DNA from: JANXXV01 sp038230275
GTDB lineage: Bacteria > Acidobacteriota > Terriglobia > Bryobacterales > Bryobacteraceae
Assembly: GCA_038230275.1 (NCBI GenBank)
Contig: JBBRNO010000222.1
Span: 1 to 7,174, forward strand
Length of the DNA: 7,174 nucleotides
Reading direction: 5' to 3'
Of this stretch, positions 1 through 5,034 are shown piece after piece. The notes under the pieces were generated by a model that did not search any database, was not told the DNA's origin, and saw nothing but the letters and a program-made list of their open reading frames with translations. Numbering within the stretch: position 1 is the first letter of the stretch; each line of letters opens with the position of its first letter. The position numbers and the translations under genes are program-made.

Positions 1-2
1 AG

Positions 3-224
3 ACGGGCCGGCACTGCCTGCCCTTCGATCCAAATGGAAGGCTGGACATTGTGCGGGATGCCGGCGCGTGGATGCGCGGCGACGATGGCAACGTGACGCG
101 GGCGTTCGCACATATTTGTTGGGACGGCTGCATGTTTCCCAACGCGGTGATGATGGACCAGCAAACGTGGAACGATGTGCTGCGCGTGATGATTGCAGTC
201 CGGAATGCGCATGGCTGGGAATAA
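3..224 (+). CDS. C-terminal 73 codons of an unrecognised protein (5' end outside window)
   Basis: An open frame enters from the left edge and ends at TAA 222-224. It encodes 73 residues rich in Trp, Asp, Met and Arg, including the stretches DPNGRLDIVRDAGAW and FAHICWDGCMFPN, and it finishes with RNAHGWE. The composition and third-position GC look like real coding sequence. The stop is one base before the ATG of the oxidoreductase at 226, which is typical of a translationally coupled operon. I do not recognise the family from this fragment. It has no membrane segment and no clear catalytic motif, and its two cysteines (ICWDGC) are not arranged like a known metal site. Because its neighbours are a Gfo/Idh/MocA enzyme and a DUF1080 protein, a role in sugar catabolism is a reasonable guess but no more than that. 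Confidence 0.75.
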   Translation, partial: TGRHCLPFDPNGRLDIVRDAGAWMRGDDGNVTRAFAHICWDGCMFPNAVMMDQQTWNDVLRVMIAVRNAHGWE

Positions 225-225
225 C

Positions 226-1362
226 ATGAAAAAGCTAAATATTGGCGTAATCGGCTGCGGTTTCATGGGGCGCACCCATTCCAACGCGTTTGGAAGAGTT
301 ACGAATTTCTTCGATGTTCCGTATCGGCCTGTCTTGAAAACCATCTGCGCGCGGAGCGGCGAACGGGCGCGAGCGTTCGCCGAGCGTTGGGGCTATGAGT
401 CGATAGAGACGGATTGGCGAAAGCTGGTGGAATCGCCAGAGATCGATCTGATCGATATTGCCAGCCCGAACGATACGCACGCTGAAATTGCGATTGCGGC
501 GGCCAAGGCCGGCAAGATGGTGCTGTGCGAAAAGCCGTTGGGCCGCACGCCCGCCGAATCCGAAGCCATGGTGAAGGCAGTGGAAGACGCCGGCGTGGCG
601 AACATGGTTTGGTACAACTACCGCCGCGTGCCTGCGGTGATGCTGGCAAAGCAGTTGATTGACGAGGGGAAGCTGGGGCGAATTTTCCACTACCGCACCG
701 TGTTTCTTCAGGACTGGACGATTTCCGCCGAACTGCCACAGGGCGGCGAAGGTCTGTGGCGGCTGGATGCGAGCGTTGCCGGCAGCGGCGTGACGGGCGA
801 CCTGCTGGCGCACAACATCGATACGGCAATGTGGTTGAACGGCCAGATTGAAGAAGTGACGGCGATGACGGAGACATTCATCAAGAGCCGTAAACATACT
901 CTGACCGGGAAGGACGAACCGGTCCGCATCGACGATGCCAGCGCGTTTCTGGCACGCTTTCAGAACGGTTCGCTGGCCACGTTTGAGGCCACGCGATATG
1001 CGCGGGGTCACAAAGCGCTGTACACGCTGGAGATCAACGGCGAGAACGCTTCCATCATTTGGGATCTGCACGATCTGCACCGGTTGCAATACTTCGAGTA
1101 TCGCGATGAGGGCCGGCTGCGCGGGTGGCGAAGCATTCACGTGACCGATGGCGACCATCCTTACATGAAGCAGTGGTGGGTGCCGGGCTTGCAAATCGGC
1201 TATGAGCATACCTTCATACACCAGGTTGCCGATTTTCTTTCCGGACTTGGCAGCGGTGCCGCGGCGGCGCCCACTTTCCGCGAGGCGCTGTTGACGGATT
1301 ATGTAACTGACGCGGTGCTGCAATCGGCAGCGAATCGAAGCTGGGTAAAGGTGGCATCATGA
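226..1362 (+). CDS. Gfo/Idh/MocA-family NAD(P)-dependent oxidoreductase
   Basis: Encodes 378 residues, a normal length for this family of cytoplasmic enzymes that oxidise or reduce hydroxyl groups of sugars, inositols and related polyols. The N-terminal Rossmann fold opens with GVIGCGFMG (residues 7-15, GxGxxG at 10-15). The family CEKP motif is at 101-104, giving Lys103. The C-terminal substrate domain has GDLLAHNID at 191-199, whose Asp192 and His196 have the Asp-x3-His spacing of the catalytic pair in inositol dehydrogenases. With Lys103, the expected Lys/Asp/His set is complete. I chose ATG 226 (MKKLNIGV) because the Rossmann strand follows at once and the upstream gene stops at 224. The frame stays open back to a TTG at 193, but that lies inside the upstream gene. 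Its stop overlaps the next start as ATGA (1359-1362). The substrate cannot be told from sequence; the DUF1080 partner suggests glycoside or 3-keto sugar chemistry. Confidence 0.93.
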   Translation: MKKLNIGVIGCGFMGRTHSNAFGRVTNFFDVPYRPVLKTICARSGERARAFAERWGYESIETDWRKLVESPEIDLIDIASPNDTHAEIAIAAAKAGKMVLCEKPLGRTPAESEAMVKAVEDAGVANMVWYNYRRVPAVMLAKQLIDEGKLGRIFHYRTVFLQDWTISAELPQGGEGLWRLDASVAGSGVTGDLLAHNIDTAMWLNGQIEEVTAMTETFIKSRKHTLTGKDEPVRIDDASAFLARFQNGSLATFEATRYARGHKALYTLEINGENASIIWDLHDLHRLQYFEYRDEGRLRGWRSIHVTDGDHPYMKQWWVPGLQIGYEHTFIHQVADFLSGLGSGAAAAPTFREALLTDYVTDAVLQSAANRSWVKVAS

Positions 1363-2084
1363 TCGTCCGAAATATTCTTGTACTCGCGGTAGCAGGTGGA
1401 GCTTTACTGTTCGGACAGGCGCGTGGGCCGGCGGTGGGTCCGCTGGAAGAGAGTGGATTCCAGAAGATATTCGACGGCGCTTCACTGAAGGGCTGGGATT
1501 GCGATCCCGATTTCTGGCGCGTCGAGAATGGTGTGATGGTGGGCGCCACCACCGCCGAGCACCAGCCGAAGCAGAATATTTTCTGCATTTGGAAGGGCGG
1601 CTCGCCGGCGGATTTCGAATTGAAGTTGGAGTACAAGCTGACCGGAGAGACTGGAAACAGCGGCGTGCAGTATCGGAGCGTGGAACTTCCCAACGTTGCC
1701 AAGTGGGTGATGAAGGGTTATCAGGCGGACATCGACGGCAAGCAGGTGTATACGGGCCAGGTATATGAAGAGCGGGGGCGCGGATTTCTGGCGCTACGCG
1801 GGCAGGTATCGTATGTGCCGGACGGGAAGAAGGTGGGCGCGGTGGGCTCTACCGGTGATGGCGACGAACTGAAGGGATTGATCAAGTCCGGCGATTGGAA
1901 CGAACTGCACATCATTGCGCGCGGGAACACCATCATTCAATTACTGAACGGGCGGGTGATGAGTGTGGTGATCGACGACGACAAGGCGAACCGGAAGATG
2001 GACGGCGAGATCGGCATTCAACTCCACGTGACGAAAGCGGCGATGAAGATTGAATCGCGGAATATTCGGCTCAAGACATTTTAG
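1359..2084 (+). CDS. Secreted DUF1080 protein (3-keto-disaccharide hydrolase-like)
   Basis: Encodes 241 residues. An N-terminal signal peptide is visible: positive MIVRN, a hydrophobic core at about residues 6-18, and probable cleavage near GQA-RG (about 21-22). The mature part is one DUF1080 domain (Pfam 3-keto-disaccharide hydrolase, a concanavalin-like beta-sandwich). Its usual landmarks occur in order: FDGASLKGWD (38-47), FWRVENGVMVG (52-62), NSGVQYRS (100-107), GYQADID (120-126), GEIGIQLH (216-223) and ESRNIRLK (232-239). Characterised members cleave glycosides carrying a 3-keto group, normally in the periplasm or outside the cell. The start overlaps the oxidoreductase stop by four bases, with AAAGGTGG just upstream as a ribosome site, so the two are translationally coupled. 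This fits a pathway in which a 3-keto glycoside is cut outside and the product is processed by a Gfo/Idh enzyme inside. Family assignment is firm; the exact substrate is unknown. Confidence 0.92.
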   Translation: MIVRNILVLAVAGGALLFGQARGPAVGPLEESGFQKIFDGASLKGWDCDPDFWRVENGVMVGATTAEHQPKQNIFCIWKGGSPADFELKLEYKLTGETGNSGVQYRSVELPNVAKWVMKGYQADIDGKQVYTGQVYEERGRGFLALRGQVSYVPDGKKVGAVGSTGDGDELKGLIKSGDWNELHIIARGNTIIQLLNGRVMSVVIDDDKANRKMDGEIGIQLHVTKAAMKIESRNIRLKTF

Positions 2085-2093
2085 GCGGGGGAG

Positions 2094-2161
2094 CTGTGCT
2101 TTTTATTTTTCGCGTGCAGCCTGTGCGCCGAGAGCCCGACATTCACGAATGACGTCGCTCC
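2094..2161 (+). pseudogene. Stub resembling the signal peptide and N-terminus of a c-type cytochrome (DUF1592-class) gene
   Basis: In the frame that includes 2100-2102, the DNA reads LCFLFFACSLCAESPTFTNDVAP. This looks like a signal peptide (hydrophobic LFFACSLC, cleavage near CAES) followed by the FT.DVAP opening that, from memory of the family, precedes the first CxxCH haem motif in exported DUF1592/PSCyt-type proteins of Acidobacteria and Planctomycetes. The haem motif is missing: after about 2161 the same frame turns to NWTNIFS and stops at TAA 2184-2186, while the DUF1552 relic takes over in another frame. There is no ATG, GTG or TTG in this frame after the TAG at 2082-2084. The only near-start is CTG 2094, immediately after a GGGGGAG stretch. 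The call rests on about 23 residues, so it is tentative. Confidence 0.45.
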
Positions 2162-2773
2162 AAACTGGACGAATATCTTTTCTTAATTCGCGACATTGAG
2201 AAGCGTATAGCCAGCGCGGAGCGCTCCAACGCGCAGCAGAAAGCACCTTCGATGGGTGCGCCCGCGGCAAGTATCCCAGCGGATTTCCTAGAGCACTCGC
2301 GGATTCTGTTCGACCTGATGACCTTGGCGTTCCAGACCGACATGACCCGTGTGATGACAGCGCTGCTGGCCATTGAACAGAGCCCGCGGTCCTACGCGGA
2401 GATTGGCATCCCGGAAGCGCATCACGGGTTGACGCATCACCAGGGCGACACAAAGAATGGAGCACTGTGGCGCAGATCAATCGCCACCATGCCAGGCAGT
2501 TTGGTTAGTTGCTGGACTGGAGAAGTTGAAGGCGACGCCAGACGGCGATGGCACGCTACTGGATCATTGCATGATCGCTTATGGCAGTGGGCTCAGTGAA
2601 GGCAACACCCAAGACCACGGGAATCTGCCGTTAGCGCTAGCGGGCCGGCACGCTGCTATGCCGATGAAACCCCGATGACGAACTTGTACGTCGCCATGTT
2701 GGACCGCATGGGCGTTCCGGTGGAATCCATGGGCGATAGCAACGGCAAGCTGGGCTATCTTTCCGATATCTAA
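2153..2773 (+). pseudogene. Decayed C-terminal part of a DUF1552 gene
   Basis: Translation pieces match the C-terminal part of DUF1552 proteins in the right order but in changing frames. Frame 2 gives KLDEYLFLIRDIEKRI (from 2162), then FLEHSRILFDLMTLAFQTDM, SYAEIGIPEAHHGLTHHQGD (to about 2449). Frame 1 then gives VAQINRHHARQFG (from 2467), ended by TAG 2506-2508. Frame 3 continues with LEKLKATPDGDGTLLDH, MIAYGSGLSEGN, HGNLPLALAGR (about 2517-2648). Frame 2 returns with YADETPMTNLYVAMLDR, GVPVESMGDSNGKLGYLSDI and TAA 2771-2773. A stretch normally between LAGR and the RYADETPM-like segment is also shortened. TGA 2150-2152 blocks the frame upstream and the N-terminal half is absent. Open pieces at 2252-2599 and 2457-2678 are fragments of this relic, not genes. 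The function of DUF1552 is not known to me; members are usually exported and often lie next to DUF1592 cytochrome genes. Confidence 0.88.
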
Positions 2774-2787
2774 AATTCGTACGAATT
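2774..2787. promoter_or_regulatory. Perfect 14-bp palindrome, possible operator
   Basis: The sequence AATTCGTACGAATT is a perfect self-complementary palindrome. It lies directly after the stop of the DUF1552 relic (2771-2773) and 50 bases before the ATG of the secreted protein at 2838. Its size and place fit a binding site for a dimeric regulator controlling the 2838-4976 pair. It has no loop and no following T-run, so it is not a normal terminator. No convincing -35/-10 pair was found beside it, and the regulator is unknown. A chance palindrome cannot be excluded. Confidence 0.35.
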
Positions 2788-2837
2788 GTGTCCCTTGATG
2801 AACCAACTTCACGCTTTCTATGTAGGAGAGCGCGGAA

Positions 2838-4259
2838 ATGCTGACCATCGCCCACAAAACCGTCTTGTTAACGACTCTGATTCTAGTTCGAGCCGTGGCC
2901 CAAAACGCCACCGACCCGATACCTGCGTCGCCACTTCCCACAGGGAACGCGGAGATCGATAAATACAATGATAACTACCTCAAGCTAACGCGCAGCCTGA
3001 TGAGCCCCAAGAGCGTAGCGGACACTTTTGGCCGCCGCATTGGCCGGCGTTATATCGCAATGCAGATCACCGTCGCGAACCGCAATGGGGAGTACCAATG
3101 GCTGATGACGGACGCCTCCGTTGGTCTTGCACGTTTGATTAAAGACATGGAGAAGCGGTGCCCGGAAACGGTGAAGTCGCTAATCGCGTTGACTCAGCCT
3201 GTTCCGATGAAGTACCCGTTCAATGCGCCGCCGAATCCCGCCGTCACCGGTGAAGATCTCACTTCCCTACGGGGCGTAGCAGAAAAGGGGCAGTCCCTGG
3301 ATCCGCGAAATCTCACCCTGCGTCTGCTGCGAGGCAGCGGCACAATTGCCGCCGGCTTGCTGGGCGTGACTACTTTTGGACCAGCGTTCGCGCCTGCCGT
3401 TGCAGCGTTCAACGGTCCTCTCATTAGCGCGTACGAAACTATGTTTCCCAGCCAGACCGTTAACCAGCTGAACCGCCTGAACGACAGTGCCTACGCCGCA
3501 AACACAGTGGTAGCCAAGCAACAGGCCAAGGTACTTACTGTTTTCATTCCATCCTCGTTCTTGCTCACCAAAGCCGAGCAGGCCAAGTACTATGCCGATC
3601 CGAACAGTACATACAGCTCATGTGTCGATCTGCGATTGCTCGATGCGTATGTGGACGGCCATTTTGTGGCGCGCTTGAATTTTACGCCGCTGATTACAAC
3701 CGTCTCGATTACACCCGCGGAAGCCCTGAAGTTTGCAACCGACAATTTCAAGGTGACCGGGACAATCGTGGGACGGTTCATGGACGAATCGACGCTTGGC
3801 CTGTCCGGTGCGCCGGACGGCTTGACTATTGCGCGGGAGGGCGATGCGACCGCAGAACGTGTTGGGTTCGTGTTGTCCTCGGTGAAGCCGCTAAATCCCA
3901 ACACTCCGATCAATATTGAACTCAGAAAAGCCGGTCAACCCGTGGCAAGTTATGCGGTGGCGGCGATGTTCTCAGCCACAAGACCGGCTATCCTGGCCGG
4001 CGGTGTCGATAATGCAACGATCAAACAAGGCGAGCATCAGGTGGTGATCATAAACGGAACAGGCATTCTGCCCGGCGCCCGCGTCGCTTTCATGAATGGC
4101 ACCGGGTTAACCATCGGCGATTCCGAATATGTCAACAACAAGCAACTGAAAGTGGACATCGGTGCCGCAGCCGATGCTGCTGAGGGTCCGCGCGAATTCG
4201 AAGTCCAGACCATTGGCGGAGCGTCCGGAAAGGCTTTAATCACCATAGCGAAGAAATAG
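2838..4259 (+). CDS. Sec-exported protein with C-terminal Ig/TIG-like domain, function unknown
   Basis: Encodes 473 residues. A signal peptide is evident: MLTIAHK, hydrophobic VLLTTLILV, probable cleavage at AVA-Q (21-22). AGGAG at 2824-2828 sets the ATG at 2838. Residues about 57-105 (FGRRIGRRYIAMQITVANRN, then a WLMTDASVGL strand) look like a beta-rich domain that I recall in uncharacterised exported acidobacterial proteins; this is memory, not a search. Residues 162-196 form a Gly/Ala-rich hydrophobic stretch that could be buried helix or a membrane contact. Residues about 232-245 (VLTVFIPSSFLL) and 278-290 look like further beta strands. From about 383 (PAILAGGVDNATIKQGEHQV to the end) the pattern of short strands, NGTG turns and a final GKALITI strand resembles an IPT/TIG or similar Ig-like fold. 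No enzyme motif is seen. Two cysteines, 108 and 262, remain after cleavage. The M15 peptidase follows after 27 bases in the same frame. Confidence 0.88.
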   Translation: MLTIAHKTVLLTTLILVRAVAQNATDPIPASPLPTGNAEIDKYNDNYLKLTRSLMSPKSVADTFGRRIGRRYIAMQITVANRNGEYQWLMTDASVGLARLIKDMEKRCPETVKSLIALTQPVPMKYPFNAPPNPAVTGEDLTSLRGVAEKGQSLDPRNLTLRLLRGSGTIAAGLLGVTTFGPAFAPAVAAFNGPLISAYETMFPSQTVNQLNRLNDSAYAANTVVAKQQAKVLTVFIPSSFLLTKAEQAKYYADPNSTYSSCVDLRLLDAYVDGHFVARLNFTPLITTVSITPAEALKFATDNFKVTGTIVGRFMDESTLGLSGAPDGLTIAREGDATAERVGFVLSSVKPLNPNTPINIELRKAGQPVASYAVAAMFSATRPAILAGGVDNATIKQGEHQVVIINGTGILPGARVAFMNGTGLTIGDSEYVNNKQLKVDIGAAADAAEGPREFEVQTIGGASGKALITIAKK

Positions 4260-4286
4260 AGCAGATCTACAAACAAGGAGCAGACT

Positions 4287-4976
4287 ATGATTCAATTCGG
4301 ACGTAAACCTCTTCTCTATCTCCCCGTTGGTTCCGGTACCGGTGGAACGGGATCCGGCACGGGTGGAACGGTCTCGGGCACCGGTGGTATCGGTTCCGGA
4401 GGCCCACGGGTCACCGGATTCAGTGCCGATGGTAGTCCGATCCCGGACCCAAACAGCCGGCGGACGGATTTGGACGCGCTGCATCCGGCCATGCGCGATT
4501 CGGTCACTCACCTGTTGACCCGATTGGACTCGGAACAAATCCCATTCCGATTATTTGAGGGATTCCGGTCGCCTTCACGCCAAGCCTGGCTCTATGCGCA
4601 GGGGCGCACGCGGCCGGGGGCGAAGGTCACAGACGCCCAGCCGTGGTCGTCTTACCATCAGCACGGCCTCGCCGTGGATTTTGTCTTATGGCTCAACAAT
4701 CAATGGAGCTGGAGTACGGTTGGCGTCTTCAAACGTTATTGGAATCGTCTTCAGGAGCTTGGCAAGGAAGTTGGACTGGAACCGCTGAGCTGGGAACTTC
4801 CGCATCTCCAAGTTGCCGGTCTAAAGCTCGCCGACCTGCGGAAGGGCATTTATCCGGATGGCGGCGACGATGCGTGGCGCGACAATCTGGAGGCCGCCGT
4901 GGTGGGTTGGGCCGGCCCGCCCGCTGCGCCCGACCTGACATCACCACGTCCCGATATGCCGGCTGGCGCGCGCTAA
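4287..4976 (+). CDS. M15-family zinc peptidase (D-Ala carboxypeptidase or L-Ala-D-Glu endopeptidase type)
   Basis: Encodes 229 residues. The catalytic domain (about 60-185) has the M15 hallmarks: GFRSPSRQAWLYAQGR (92-107), the zinc-binding SxHxxGxAxD motif as SYHQHGLAVD (122-131, ligands His124 and Asp131), and SWELPHLQ (168-175), where Glu170 is the likely catalytic acid and His173 the third ligand. The set is complete, so activity on peptidoglycan peptides is expected. The layout resembles the phage endolysin/CwlK subgroup more than VanX. Residues 15-39 are a Gly/Ser/Thr heptapeptide repeat, probably a flexible linker. The tail after about 208 is Pro/Ala-rich. There is no signal peptide (MIQFGRKPLLYLPV), which is odd for a wall enzyme. 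AGGAG at 4276-4280, six bases before ATG 4287, supports this start. The preceding gene is in the same frame with only its TAG between them. Confidence 0.9.
   Translation: MIQFGRKPLLYLPVGSGTGGTGSGTGGTVSGTGGIGSGGPRVTGFSADGSPIPDPNSRRTDLDALHPAMRDSVTHLLTRLDSEQIPFRLFEGFRSPSRQAWLYAQGRTRPGAKVTDAQPWSSYHQHGLAVDFVLWLNNQWSWSTVGVFKRYWNRLQELGKEVGLEPLSWELPHLQVAGLKLADLRKGIYPDGGDDAWRDNLEAAVVGWAGPPAAPDLTSPRPDMPAGAR
4329..4403 (+). repeat. 21-bp coding tandem repeat (3 units plus a partial), Gly/Ser/Thr heptapeptide
   Basis: Units at 4329-4349, 4350-4370 and 4371-4391, with a partial unit at 4392-4403, encode GSGTGGT, GSGTGGT, VSGTGGI and GSGG. The units differ mostly at third positions, so the peptide is kept more closely than the DNA, which suggests selection on a flexible linker. 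Because the unit is a multiple of three, gain or loss of a unit would change only linker length. It sits just before the M15 catalytic domain. Confidence 0.85.
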
Positions 4977-5000
4977 GCGGGCAAAGTGCGCCGGCTTAAA

Positions 5001-5031
5001 CCTCCGCAGTATCCTATTAACATTGCGGAGG
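5001..5031 (+). promoter_or_regulatory. Inverted repeat covering the Shine-Dalgarno sequence of the deacylase
   Basis: CCTCCGCA (5001-5008) and TGCGGAGG (5024-5031) are perfect 8-base complements around an A/T-rich 15-base loop. The right arm holds GGAGG (5027-5031), the only plausible ribosome binding site for ATG 5035. In RNA, the left arm CCTCC would pair with the Shine-Dalgarno and block initiation unless opened. The arm copies the anti-Shine-Dalgarno sequence of 16S rRNA. There is no T-run after it, so it is not a typical terminator. A regulatory role is inferred. Confidence 0.5.
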
Positions 5032-5034
5032 CGA

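Noticed and set aside
193..225. TTG start at 193 (or ATG 211) for the oxidoreductase
   Set aside because: Both lie inside the upstream gene and add residues before the Rossmann strand. ATG 226, right after the upstream stop, fits the family.
235..1323. Long minus-strand open frame of 362 codons opposite the oxidoreductase
   Set aside because: It mirrors a strongly supported Gfo/Idh/MocA gene. Its translation is rich in His, Arg and Gln with no family motif, as expected for a shadow in GC-rich DNA.
2252..2678. Two open frames (2252-2599 and 2457-2678) as small independent genes
   Set aside because: Each carries only part of a DUF1552 sequence and continues the other out of frame, so they are fragments of one relic.
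2795..2824. TTGATG and TATGTA with an 18-base spacer as a sigma-70-like promoter
   Set aside because: The -10 match is poor and a start from it would begin at or after the AGGAG ribosome site of the 2838 gene.
2579..2968. Minus-strand open frame across the relic and the next gene start
   Set aside because: It overlaps the start of a well-supported secreted protein, shows no motif, and has no ribosome site of note.
4959..4995. Repeated GCCGGC/GCGCG arms as a terminator after the M15 gene
   Set aside because: The arms pair only partly and no T-run follows.
5023..5034. TTG 5023 as the deacylase start
   Set aside because: It has no ribosome site upstream, adds MRRR before the usual first strand, and would place the GGAGG inside the gene.
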